This document shows, in pieces, positions 50,842 through 58,596 of a stretch of DNA of 64,000 nt. The stretch comes from a virus. The notes beneath the pieces were generated by a model that saw only the letters and a program-made list of their open reading frames with translations, made no database searches and was not told the DNA's origin. Positions within the stretch are counted from its first letter, which is position 1. The number at the start of each line of letters is the position of its first letter. Position numbers and translations under genes: made by a program. The DNA lies in IMG/VR virus record IMGVR_UViG_3300036770_004723, positions 62,001-126,000 of that record. One strand, 5' to 3'.

Positions 50842-52335
50842 TTAATCATCGTCGCCTACGATCTTGTCTTTACTGCGTTTAACAATTTGATCTTTGAATC
50901 GTTGGGTGCCTTTACCACTTTCACAATGTTTAGCGCACCATGCACGAATATTACCAGCCTTCTTAAGACCTGCACGTTCACAAACTTCAGTGATCTGTTT
51001 TTTGTTACCTAAAACCAAGACCTTAAAGTCATCGTAGCTTAGTTTTTTAGCTCCATGTAAAGGTACATCAGGATGAAACTTAAGATTGTTTCTAGTGCCG
51101 TCAATGTAACCTAGCTGTTTAAGATATTCGAACGTATCAAAAACAGGATCAAAACCACGGGCTTGGCCATTACCATCACTTACCCAAACACGCGCCCATA
51201 CTTCTCTGTTAGGAATACCACCTAGTTTATTTTTGGTAGTACGTAAACAAATAAAACGATAAATATCTTTGCCGTCAGGCACTGTAACAGAACTTTCTTC
51301 CATTATGCCTTTATCAAGAACGAATCCGTAAGGCGCAGATCCACGAGAAGTAGATTTTATCCTCACGTCGCTGAAAAATTTTAAACTTTCTCCGCAACTT
51401 TCATACTCAGGATTTCCGTGCATAACAGCAGGACGTAAACGTAATTGGTTTACACCAAAAACAGTCATACGTTTTTTACGCATACCCGATCTGATTTTCT
51501 TAATACCTGTACTAAACATACGTGCTTGTTCGGCCATAGCATCATTGCGATCATCGTCATCTAGACCTTCAGGAAGCATTGCAGGATAACTATCAACGAT
51601 TGATACTGCTTGCATAAAACCGTCAGGGGCAGGAATGCGAATTTTATTTGTTTTAGTCAAATATTTAGTATCGTATAAGCCTGCAAGTTTTTTCTTATTT
51701 TCTTGTGTATGTTCGTAGATATACCAATACTGATCGCCAATTTTTTGTACATCAGGAAGGGCACGACGAAGTTTTGCTTGATATCTAAAAAAGTCTTCTC
51801 CGACATCAGGCATGTAATACCTGATTTTAGGTTTTACCAGCCAAGATCCTGTATCATCGTCTTTGATACCAAAGATTGTACTAGCATCAGATTTTAATCC
51901 AAGTGCTTCCATCATATTACTGATATACTCAATATCAGTAGATCCTTCGTAGTCGAAAATACTTGCTGCCATTTTTCTGTTTAATTCATCAATTGCGTTC
52001 TGAATCATACAAAGCAACGTCATAGTCAAAGTCGATTTACAACTTTGTTCACCACCATAAATGGTATACCAACCACCACCAACAATGCCGCCGTTAAGAA
52101 GTAAATCAAGAGCCAAAAGCCCTGTGGATAATCTTTTTTCATCTCGATCTACCAAACTACTGGATAAGCCATATTTCTTTTCAATTGAATCCAAAAGATC
52201 ATCAATATCTTCCGAAGGTGAATAAGTTTTGGCTCTTACAATAGCTTCATCTACGATTTCTTTAGATGATTTTTTTGTTTTCTTTTCAACTACAACAATT
52301 TCATCATCAACATTAAGTTTTTTCTTTTTGGCCAT
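50842..52335 (-). CDS. RecA/UvsX-type recombinase (497 aa)
   Basis: Predicted strand-exchange protein for recombination-dependent replication and repair. The ATPase core begins LSTGLLALDLLLNGGIVGGG, with Walker A GGEQSCKST, FDYEGSTDIEYISNMM (the ATP-hydrolysis Glu region) and the Walker B strand AVSIVDSYPAML. Then comes VFGVNQLRLRPAVMHG with ESCGESLKFFSDVRI, the equivalent of the RecA signature NQLR...GG.ALKF. Walker A has Cys where RecA has Gly (GxxxxGK); T4 UvsX also departs from Gly at this place. At 497 aa it is longer than RecA (about 350), with extra sequence in the middle and C-terminal parts. ATG start. Confidence 0.88.
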   Translation of the reverse strand: MAKKKKLNVDDEIVVVEKKTKKSSKEIVDEAIVRAKTYSPSEDIDDLLDSIEKKYGLSSSLVDRDEKRLSTGLLALDLLLNGGIVGGGWYTIYGGEQSCKSTLTMTLLCMIQNAIDELNRKMAASIFDYEGSTDIEYISNMMEALGLKSDASTIFGIKDDDTGSWLVKPKIRYYMPDVGEDFFRYQAKLRRALPDVQKIGDQYWYIYEHTQENKKKLAGLYDTKYLTKTNKIRIPAPDGFMQAVSIVDSYPAMLPEGLDDDDRNDAMAEQARMFSTGIKKIRSGMRKKRMTVFGVNQLRLRPAVMHGNPEYESCGESLKFFSDVRIKSTSRGSAPYGFVLDKGIMEESSVTVPDGKDIYRFICLRTTKNKLGGIPNREVWARVWVSDGNGQARGFDPVFDTFEYLKQLGYIDGTRNNLKFHPDVPLHGAKKLSYDDFKVLVLGNKKQITEVCERAGLKKAGNIRAWCAKHCESGKGTQRFKDQIVKRSKDKIVGDDD

Positions 52336-52356
52336 GAATCAAATGCTCAAAGTTAT

Positions 52357-52379
52357 TGTGGCCTATCGAATAGGCCACA
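52357..52379. terminator. Terminator hairpin after the SSB-like gene
   Basis: TGTGGCCTAT-CGA-ATAGGCCACA, a 10-bp perfect stem, followed by T-rich sequence on the plus strand and placed 75-100 bases after the SSB-like stop. Confidence 0.65.
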
Positions 52380-52454
52380 TTTAAAACAAACTATCATTAC
52401 CTAAATAGGTATCATAGTCGTAATCTTGATACGTAGTTATTACACCACTACATT

Positions 52455-53519
52455 TTACTTCTTTGCTTTTTTCTTTAATGGCTTTTTCAGATCAGATTTC
52501 TTCTTAAGAGGTTTTTTAGGTTTTTTCTTACCTAAAGAGTCGTCGTCATCGTTGTCGATTTTAGATTTCTTCTTAAGAGGTTTTTTAGATTTTTTCTTAC
52601 CTAAAGAGTCGTCATCGTCGTCATCGTCATCGTCGTCATCGTCGTCGTCATCGTCGTTGTCGATTTTAGATTTCTTCTTAAGAGGTTTTTTAGATTTTTT
52701 CTTACCTAAAGAATCATCATCGTCTTCATCGTCTTCAATATCGGTCCCACCAATAATGTCCATCTTTTTAAAATCTTCATCGGCTTCTTTTTGAGATTTA
52801 ACTCCCAATTTCTCTATTAAGCTAGAGCTTAGATCCCATACCAGATATTGTTTTTCTTCTTCTGTCAGTGGACTATGTTCTCCACGATCTATACTATACT
52901 TGTCGCCGCCACTTTTGGAATTATCAAAAGAGATAGCAATATCAATACCGAACTTATCGTGAGTGACAGGGAAAGGTTTCTTTTCACCTGATTTTTTATC
53001 TTTATGTACGTTACGTTTTTCTAATTTCTGGATTTTCTCAGCTAAACTTCCAGGAAGTGAAACTACTTTAACAGGCGACCATGTTTTGCTTCCCATCTGA
53101 ATAAAGCCAGTTTTCTTTTCTTCAGAACTGAGTTTTTGCTTTAAAGCAGCTCGTGGCATGTCAGCTTGTAGATCACGTACAATGGCATTTGCATAATATT
53201 TTACACTGGTCTGGCAGGCACCATCTTCACCTTGAGATAATTCACAGTAAGGGCATTTTACACCTTTTAAAGGAACTTTTTCATTAGTTGGATCAAAGGC
53301 CACACACCAACGACTTACCTTGATCTCACGCTTGTCTTTTCCTCCACGGATTTTAATCCAATGTTGCTTTAGAGGTAAGATAGGTAGATTTAAAAAACGA
53401 AAATCACTGAAATCCCCGTTATCAGGAAACTTATGGATACCTAAAATTTCATCTAGGCGTCCTTCATCTTTGTATTTATTGTTACCTGATTTTGGATCGA
53501 TAGAGCCGAATCCCGACAT
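52455..53519 (-). CDS. Probable single-stranded DNA-binding protein (gp32-like), repeat-rich tail
   Basis: The N-terminal ~250 residues fit a T4 gp32-type core: FRFLNLPILPLKQHWIKIRGG, then VKCPYCELSQGEDGACQTSVKY (zinc-binding Cys cluster), FIQMGSKTWSPVKVVSLPGS and FGIDIAISFDNS. The C-terminal ~105 residues alternate acidic runs (up to 16 Asp) with LGKKKSKKPLKKKSKI repeats. This is unlike the simple acidic tail of gp32, so the tail could bind DNA and partner proteins at once. ATG with CGGAGAATAACA upstream, and a TCTGTAAATA late motif 35 bases further on. It lies between the recombinase and sigma factor genes. The fold is inferred from pattern only. Confidence 0.72.
   Translation of the reverse strand: MSGFGSIDPKSGNNKYKDEGRLDEILGIHKFPDNGDFSDFRFLNLPILPLKQHWIKIRGGKDKREIKVSRWCVAFDPTNEKVPLKGVKCPYCELSQGEDGACQTSVKYYANAIVRDLQADMPRAALKQKLSSEEKKTGFIQMGSKTWSPVKVVSLPGSLAEKIQKLEKRNVHKDKKSGEKKPFPVTHDKFGIDIAISFDNSKSGGDKYSIDRGEHSPLTEEEKQYLVWDLSSSLIEKLGVKSQKEADEDFKKMDIIGGTDIEDDEDDDDSLGKKKSKKPLKKKSKIDNDDDDDDDDDDDDDDDDSLGKKKSKKPLKKKSKIDNDDDDSLGKKKPKKPLKKKSDLKKPLKKKAKK
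52500..52710. repeat. Imperfect tandem repeats coding for basic/acidic tail
   Basis: Three copies of a unit TTCTTCTTAAGAGGTTTTTT plus CTTACCTAAAGA, separated by runs of CGTCAT/CATCGT coding for Asp. Copies are nearly identical at DNA level, so recent expansion by slippage or unequal recombination is likely. Confidence 0.8.
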
Positions 53520-53550
53520 TGTTATTCTCCGAAAGGTTTATGAAGCTTCA

Positions 53551-54579
53551 TTATTTATTTACAGATTTCGTAGATTTAAGATTTTCCATTATCTTAAGTT
53601 CTTCGTTTGTAAATACTTCTGGTAAGTCTAAATACAATCGTGCCAATCCATGAGGATCTGCACGTTTTGCAAATAGATACAACATTCTTAGTTCGCTGTT
53701 CACAGCATATTCTTCATCTAGATCTTCAGTTTCAGCACTTAAAATTTCATGTAGTGTGCTATCACCATCTTCTTCACCTGAAGCTAAAAGATAATCCATT
53801 GATGTAGAAAAATTAACAGACGTTTTATTGTCTGACATTATCTTTTTCTGATTTTGTGGAATAGTATAAGCTATTCCGTACTCATGTTCGCTGCTGTTAC
53901 AAGTTAAACTATTTAACATCCAATATTTTATATAACTTGTTAGTGCGCCTTTACTGCTATCATATTTATTCAAGGCCACTACAACATTACGCATAAAATT
54001 TTGAACTACATCCCGATAATCGTATGTATTACCTGTGTTAGTATCACGTAAATGTTTTGCTTGCGTATGGGAAAGTTTTATGTATTGGTCTACAATACTT
54101 GAGAAGTAGTCATAAAATTGCTTTAATGGAACACTAGGTAAAGTAACTGAAACAAACATGTCTTGTATGGAATTAGATCCTACTTCTTTAACATAGGGAT
54201 CCATCCTTTCTTTGTAGGAAATTCTTTTGCTTGAATCCGACAAATAACAATAATAAAGATCTAAAAAAGGTTTTCTATACTCTTCTAAAAATTTTTTAAC
54301 AAAAACATGTATAAAGCTTCTTTCGATCTTTAATTTTTTTATTAACTCAAGTTTTTTAACTCTATCTGTTGTTATGATGGCTTGACTTAAGTGATCGATG
54401 GTTTCATTTCTATCTAGTGCGCAGAATCTTCGTTTTTTATTCTTTATTACAGCGGTTAAAAGGTAACAAAGCTGACTATCAAATACATCTGTGTGTAGCA
54501 CTATAGGTTCCAATGCTTTGTATAAGAAACTATCCATGATTTCTTGTATTTGACCGCCGGTAAGATTTTCTTTGGTCAT
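53551..54579 (-). CDS. Sigma factor, T4 gp55-like (342 aa)
   Basis: Predicted phage sigma factor that would direct host RNA polymerase to late promoters. The core reads TYDYRDVVQNFMRNVVVALN, then KYDSSKGALTSYIKYWMLNS and AYTIPQNQKKIM. This matches sigma70 region 2 (DL.Q.....L..A...FD...G..F..YA..WI...I) leading into region 2.4/3-like sequence, followed by GDSTLHEILSAETED and a C-terminal helical part. The N-terminal ~150 residues are unrecognised. ATG with AAGGAATTTCTT upstream. A late-type motif precedes it, suggesting autoregulation. It is the natural candidate for reading ACTGTAAATA. Confidence 0.85.
   Translation of the reverse strand: MTKENLTGGQIQEIMDSFLYKALEPIVLHTDVFDSQLCYLLTAVIKNKKRRFCALDRNETIDHLSQAIITTDRVKKLELIKKLKIERSFIHVFVKKFLEEYRKPFLDLYYCYLSDSSKRISYKERMDPYVKEVGSNSIQDMFVSVTLPSVPLKQFYDYFSSIVDQYIKLSHTQAKHLRDTNTGNTYDYRDVVQNFMRNVVVALNKYDSSKGALTSYIKYWMLNSLTCNSSEHEYGIAYTIPQNQKKIMSDNKTSVNFSTSMDYLLASGEEDGDSTLHEILSAETEDLDEEYAVNSELRMLYLFAKRADPHGLARLYLDLPEVFTNEELKIMENLKSTKSVNK
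53555..53569 (-). promoter_or_regulatory. Phage late-type promoter motif (SSB-like gene)
   Basis: The minus strand reads GAAATCTGTAAATAAATAAT, overlapping the sigma gene's end, 35-50 bases upstream of the SSB-like start. First base differs from the consensus. Confidence 0.5.
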
Positions 54580-54608
54580 AAGAAATTCCTTATAGCAAGT
54601 ATTAACCT

Positions 54609-54623
54609 ATATTTACAGTTTTG
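54609..54623 (-). promoter_or_regulatory. Phage late-type promoter motif (sigma gene)
   Basis: The minus strand reads CAAAACTGTAAATATAGG between a T-tract terminator and the sigma factor start. Confidence 0.58.
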
Positions 54624-54633
54624 TCATTTATAC

Positions 54634-54661
54634 GAAAAAAGGCAGCCATAATAGGCCGCCT
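54634..54661 (-). terminator. Rho-independent terminator
   Basis: Minus strand AGGCGGCC-TATTAT-GGCTGCCT followed by TTTTTT, 12 bases after the stop of the 225-aa gene. Confidence 0.82.
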
Positions 54662-54673
54662 ATTTAAACAATA

Positions 54674-55351
54674 CTAAATTTGTTTAAGGTGCGATATAAC
54701 TTTAGAAAGTAGCCATAAGGACTGATACATATTTGTCACACGGTCTGCATCTACTGAATTTGAGTCCAGTTTATCAAACTTTTCTACATGATTACGTAAA
54801 GCTTGGCATTCAGCATCCTCGTACTTTAAGTCTAAACCTGTATTCAAAATGAATAATTCAACAAGATCCTTTAAGGTAAAGGTCCCGCCAACAAATTCTT
54901 TAATCTTCTTAGATGTCTTGTTTTCACTCAACATAGAGAACATAACGTTAAATATGTTACGTGCTAAAGTTTCAGTATATGCAATAGTCTGCGTCTTTTT
55001 AAGAATTTGACCTACGTTTATAACTGCCTGTTCTTTAAGCTTATTTATTTCTTTAGATTGTACAGAAATTTGGTCGTTCAAACAATTACGTTCAGATTCC
55101 GAAGATTTATTTAAGATACTAATAACGTCTTCTAAATTAAAAACTCGTACTTGCTCTTGCAAGTACTGTTCTTTAAGCTGTTCCATTAGATTCCGTAAAG
55201 ACCTAGATATATTTTCTAGATTTTTATTTTCACCTAATAAGGTTCCTTTTTCGGCTTCTAATTTTTGTATAGTTTGTTTGGCTAATTGAAGTTCTTGAAC
55301 TAATCGATCGTTTTCAAGAGAAAGTTTTGTTATCAGATCATCTTCAGTCAT
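54674..55351 (-). CDS. Hypothetical coiled-coil protein (225 aa)
   Basis: Unrecognised. The start is ATG at 55351 (GAGAAAAAT upstream); the longer reading overlaps the zinc-finger gene and is rejected. Residues ~10-110 form a long coiled coil (ENDRLVQELQLAKQTIQKLE). The C-terminal half is helical. Confidence 0.68.
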   Translation of the reverse strand: MTEDDLITKLSLENDRLVQELQLAKQTIQKLEAEKGTLLGENKNLENISRSLRNLMEQLKEQYLQEQVRVFNLEDVISILNKSSESERNCLNDQISVQSKEINKLKEQAVINVGQILKKTQTIAYTETLARNIFNVMFSMLSENKTSKKIKEFVGGTFTLKDLVELFILNTGLDLKYEDAECQALRNHVEKFDKLDSNSVDADRVTNMYQSLWLLSKVISHLKQI

Positions 55352-55358
55352 ATTTTTC

Positions 55359-55607
55359 TCAACAATTACATTTAGGTTTTTCTTTGTGAGGTACAGGTTT
55401 AGCAACGCTTTCAGCTTGACATATACTGCAAACATTTACCCAACCATTTACCGTAACTTTAGTGGTACAATTTCTACAGGCGGTTTGAACATTATTAGTT
55501 TCTTGTACTTTACTATTCACATGTGATGCAGGTACAATAGATTTTAATATATTTACCGCAAATCGCTTAGCGCTTTCTCTTCGTTTTTCACAAGCAGAAC
55601 AAGACAT
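55359..55607 (-). CDS. Small zinc-finger protein (82 aa)
   Basis: Three Cys groups: CSACEKR at the N-terminus, CRNC in the middle and CSIC near 70, plus a terminal CNC. The CRNC...CSIC pair is spaced like a zinc ribbon. ATG with AAAGGATGGTAAT upstream, one base after the SWIM-type gene. Function unknown. Confidence 0.68.
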   Translation of the reverse strand: MSCSACEKRRESAKRFAVNILKSIVPASHVNSKVQETNNVQTACRNCTTKVTVNGWVNVCSICQAESVAKPVPHKEKPKCNC

Positions 55608-55608
55608 A

Positions 55609-56277
55609 TTACCATCCTTTGTCTGTTATTTCTTTGGTTATGGCGACCAAATGTTTGCACATGCCAGGTAAGTTATCAGGGTTAGTAAATGTTGCAGGAT
55701 CTCCATTACCATAAACTAGTTTACTTGCTCCATGAAGTGCGTTAGCATACTCCCAAGTAAATATGTAATTTTCACACGAACATGAAATCATTACTCTACG
55801 CTGTTTTGTTATAGGTTGATCTTGGCTATCAATACCTATAATATAAGCTTTATGGTCTCTTCTAGATTTATTAGGTCTGTAAGGATCTGCTGTGTATGTA
55901 ACTGCTTCTACGGCAGGTAATCCGCTTTTAGTTTTTTTACGGACAAGTTTTGAAACCACTACATCCATTGAATTATTTTTCATGAGTTTAGGTGTGGTTC
56001 TAAGCAATTGCTTTAAACTTAACCCTTTACGCATTAAAGAAGTTTCAGGTAACTGCTTTACCACGCTAGCTTGCCTGATTGGAACAACACGCATAACCCG
56101 TTGAGATGAATCCAGTTTATTCTGACGGGCTTTATCCTGTGAAGTTTTAACTGCACTGACTGAAGTTTTATTTTTACTGTAGGAAGCAAAAACTCTAATC
56201 TTTTTTTGGCGTTCCTCAAACATTTTTTTCGCCATAGATTTTAAATGACGCACACTAGATTTAATAGGTTTGTACAT
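55609..56277 (-). CDS. SWIM-type zinc-finger-like protein (222 aa)
   Basis: The C-terminal 50 residues show SCSCENYIFTWEY, ASKLVYGNGDPATFTNPDN and LPGMCKHLVAI: a CxC...CxH pattern as in SWIM zinc fingers, with the insertion typical of phage versions. The N-terminal ~90 residues are basic and Lys/Arg/Ser-rich. The start is ATG at 56277 with GAGG nine bases upstream. SWIM fingers bind DNA or proteins; the role here is unknown. Confidence 0.74.
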   Translation of the reverse strand: MYKPIKSSVRHLKSMAKKMFEERQKKIRVFASYSKNKTSVSAVKTSQDKARQNKLDSSQRVMRVVPIRQASVVKQLPETSLMRKGLSLKQLLRTTPKLMKNNSMDVVVSKLVRKKTKSGLPAVEAVTYTADPYRPNKSRRDHKAYIIGIDSQDQPITKQRRVMISCSCENYIFTWEYANALHGASKLVYGNGDPATFTNPDNLPGMCKHLVAITKEITDKGW

Positions 56278-56278
56278 A

Positions 56279-56746
56279 CTATACATCCTCAAATTCAGTA
56301 GAGTCAGATTTCTCTTCAGAAGATTCTTCAGTAGATAATAAAGAATCTAAATCGTCACTTTCAGATTCTTCACCTGATTCTTCTGGTTTTTCAGAAATTT
56401 CTTCAGAAACTGCTTCATCTACTTCATTCTTATTTTTCTTTTTAACTAGGGGCTTGTCAATATCATCAAACGCCCACTCAGCAATAGTTGCTTTTTCTTT
56501 ATCTAGTTTCTTCTTTGTTTTAGTGTTTTCTTTTATATCTGAAATCAGCTTAAGTTCTAAATCTAGATTTTGTTTTTGGAGCCTTTGCTTTGTTCTCTTA
56601 CGTTCTAAACTAATTAGATCCTTTCTACCTTCAGGTACTTGCTGTGCAAAAGATTCATCACTTAATCTATGTGAATATTGAGAACTTTTGTTTGCTGATT
56701 CTGATACTATACTTTTTCTGCTCAAACATAAAAGCTTCTTTATCAT
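56279..56746 (-). CDS. Hypothetical protein, basic then acidic (155 aa)
   Basis: Unrecognised. The N-terminal half is Lys/Arg/Gln-rich and helical (KRTKQRLQKQNLDLELKL); the C-terminal third is almost all Glu/Ser/Asp. ATG with GGAGCTACTAAC upstream; overlaps the previous gene by four bases. Charge-split proteins like this recur in the phage. Confidence 0.64.
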   Translation of the reverse strand: MIKKLLCLSRKSIVSESANKSSQYSHRLSDESFAQQVPEGRKDLISLERKRTKQRLQKQNLDLELKLISDIKENTKTKKKLDKEKATIAEWAFDDIDKPLVKKKNKNEVDEAVSEEISEKPEESGEESESDDLDSLLSTEESSEEKSDSTEFEDV

Positions 56747-57087
56747 GTTAGTAGCTCCGTTAAAATTTTAAGCAATCGAGATACAACAATTTGTTTATTG
56801 TTTATATCTATACGTAGTTGATTTATCTGTTCACGACAGTTTGCCAACACTGGATGATCTATGTCATGCACTTTTTTTAATTTAGTGTAATGCTTTCTTA
56901 AAGAAGTTAGGTTAATTTTAAATTCGGACAAATACTCAAGGTTTACACGTAACAGATACGTATGTACGGCTAAACCTTGAGTATCGTATCTAGCTGTACG
57001 CAGTTTAATTAAAAATTCTGTAGGTATGTCATGCTTAGCCAATAATCTAAGATTGTCTTCATGTTTCTCTATTTTACTTTTATTCAT
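56743..57087 (-). CDS. Hypothetical protein (114 aa)
   Basis: Unrecognised, helical, basic; a coiled coil is likely. ATG start nine bases downstream of the RecB-like nuclease gene. Confidence 0.62.
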   Translation of the reverse strand: MNKSKIEKHEDNLRLLAKHDIPTEFLIKLRTARYDTQGLAVHTYLLRVNLEYLSEFKINLTSLRKHYTKLKKVHDIDHPVLANCREQINQLRIDINNKQIVVSRLLKILTELLT

Positions 57088-57096
57088 TTTTAAGTC

Positions 57097-58221
57097 TCAA
57101 AGCTTAATCTTTGTTTCTGTTTCCATTTTAAGTTTTTGAAAATCAGAATTACTAACGATGGATATTGCTTGATTAAAAGTTATCAATCGTTTAGGTGAGT
57201 CATCGTGGTAATCAGTCCATGATTGTAAAAAATTTCTGAGCTTCTTACGGGCAAAGCAAATATTTAATAAAGGACATTCTTCAAAAACGTGCATTAAAGA
57301 TCTATAATCAGATTCGCACTTACATGGCTTTGTCCTAACAACTTCATCAAAGGTTTCGTTTTCAACGTCGTGATTGATTGCTTCCCATTTTTCGTATTCC
57401 TCTTCAAAACGATTTCTACATTTGATACGCCAAGCTTGTGTCCATTTTTCTTTATATTCAACAAAAGCTCTAGGGTTATCTCTTGGTATGTAGATAAGAG
57501 AGAAACCTGTTATTTTCATGCCATATTTTTTAGCGTATTTTTTCTCTAGTGCATATACATAAAAGGGTAATTGATGTAAGTGTTTCTTTTCTGGAAAAAC
57601 AGCATTATTAACTTTTTTCATGCTAGTGGTTTTATAGTCCATTACAATCCACGAACCGTTATCAAGTTTTATAATCGCATCTATGTGGCCATCAATACCA
57701 CGATACTTAATAGCGAACTCAATGTAATCCATCGGTTCACCGCAGCAAGGACATTTGTTATTTGTACTATGTTTGCGCGTAGGTTTACCTTCACGTACCA
57801 TATTACCTAAATGATCGTAAAGATTACGTGCTTTTTTACTTTCCTTGCATACTGGATTAATACATTTCCAGTTTCCCCAAAATTTACCAGTGAAACCTGC
57901 GAAGTATTGTATTTTAGCATGTACCGTAGTTCCTACACTAGTATAGTACTCCATACCGAAATATTTATGTTCTTCATTGTTTCCAAGTTTTTTAAAACGA
58001 TACAATTTCATCCAATTTAAAATAGAGCAGCAAGGAAAACTACTAGGGCGAAATTGAGGTGAGCGGCCACGAGGTAATACTACTTCGGCCTCCATAGCTT
58101 CAGCCACTAACTTACTAACAGGACTCAAACGATTCGGATTCATTTTTTGAAAGTCAAATGAAAAAGGTTCGCTGTTAGAAAATTTTCTGTGTGAAGAAGG
58201 AGCGAGATTAGAAAAACTCAT
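57097..58221 (-). CDS. RecB/Cas4-like PD-(D/E)XK nuclease (374 aa)
   Basis: The nuclease core shows TTVHAKIQYFAGF (motif with the N-terminal acidic/His helix), GHIDAIIKLDNGSWIVMDYK (D...DxK) and QLPFYVYALEKKY, the Gln-Tyr motif of RecB-type nucleases. Cys residues at FPCCSIL, NPVC, CPCCGEP, PCKCESDY and FEECPLLNIC include sets that could bind an iron-sulfur cluster, as in Cas4/AddB, plus a zinc knuckle (CPCCGEP with NPVC). Probably processes DNA ends in recombination or host DNA degradation. Four-base overlap with the upstream gene. ATG start. Confidence 0.85.
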   Translation of the reverse strand: MSFSNLAPSSHRKFSNSEPFSFDFQKMNPNRLSPVSKLVAEAMEAEVVLPRGRSPQFRPSSFPCCSILNWMKLYRFKKLGNNEEHKYFGMEYYTSVGTTVHAKIQYFAGFTGKFWGNWKCINPVCKESKKARNLYDHLGNMVREGKPTRKHSTNNKCPCCGEPMDYIEFAIKYRGIDGHIDAIIKLDNGSWIVMDYKTTSMKKVNNAVFPEKKHLHQLPFYVYALEKKYAKKYGMKITGFSLIYIPRDNPRAFVEYKEKWTQAWRIKCRNRFEEEYEKWEAINHDVENETFDEVVRTKPCKCESDYRSLMHVFEECPLLNICFARKKLRNFLQSWTDYHDDSPKRLITFNQAISIVSNSDFQKLKMETETKIKL

Positions 58222-58520
58222 AAATTCCCTATCAAAATAAACTTATCTGACAATGTTATTAAATAACTATCGCCAGATTTTAAATAAAGATGTGATATGC
58301 CATCCAAATCTGTTTTTACTACTCTGTGCCCTTGTAAACTGATTTTCTTGGCAAACAATTCAAATTTAGATGGATCAATATTAATATAATAGGAATTTAC
58401 ACTATTGCCATTCATAACAGGTTTAACTCGATCCTGATCAAAAAAAGCGTAAAGCATTTGACGCAATTCATACATTTTAGGTGAATGACAAATGGCTTGA
58501 TGGTTAGTTACTTGAATCAT
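58218..58520 (-). CDS. Hypothetical protein (100 aa)
   Basis: Unrecognised small protein. ATG with AAGGAAAATAGCC upstream. First minus-strand gene next to the divergent primase gene; the nuclease start overlaps its stop. Confidence 0.62.
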   Translation of the reverse strand: MIQVTNHQAICHSPKMYELRQMLYAFFDQDRVKPVMNGNSVNSYYINIDPSKFELFAKKISLQGHRVVKTDLDGISHLYLKSGDSYLITLSDKFILIGNL

Positions 58521-58544
58521 GGCTATTTTCCTTCTAACAGGTTA

Positions 58545-58568
58545 AACTGTAAATACTGTAGTATAAAT
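58545..58568 (+). promoter_or_regulatory. Phage late-type promoter motif (primase, plus strand)
   Basis: AACTGTAAATACTGTAGTAT on the plus strand in the divergent gap, the same ACTGTAAATAC-n-TAGTATA form as at 1.65 and 5.75 kb. Confidence 0.62.
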
Positions 58569-58569
58569 T

Positions 58570-58596
58570 ATGATTAAACCTGAGTATGTAACGTGA
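58570..58596 (+). CDS. Possible 8-codon leader peptide coupled to primase
   Basis: ATG ATT AAA CCT GAG TAT GTA ACG TGA encodes MIKPEYVT. Its stop overlaps the primase GTG start in a GTGA junction. No ribosome site precedes it, so it could be leaderless or not used. Tentative. Confidence 0.3.
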   Translation: MIKPEYVT

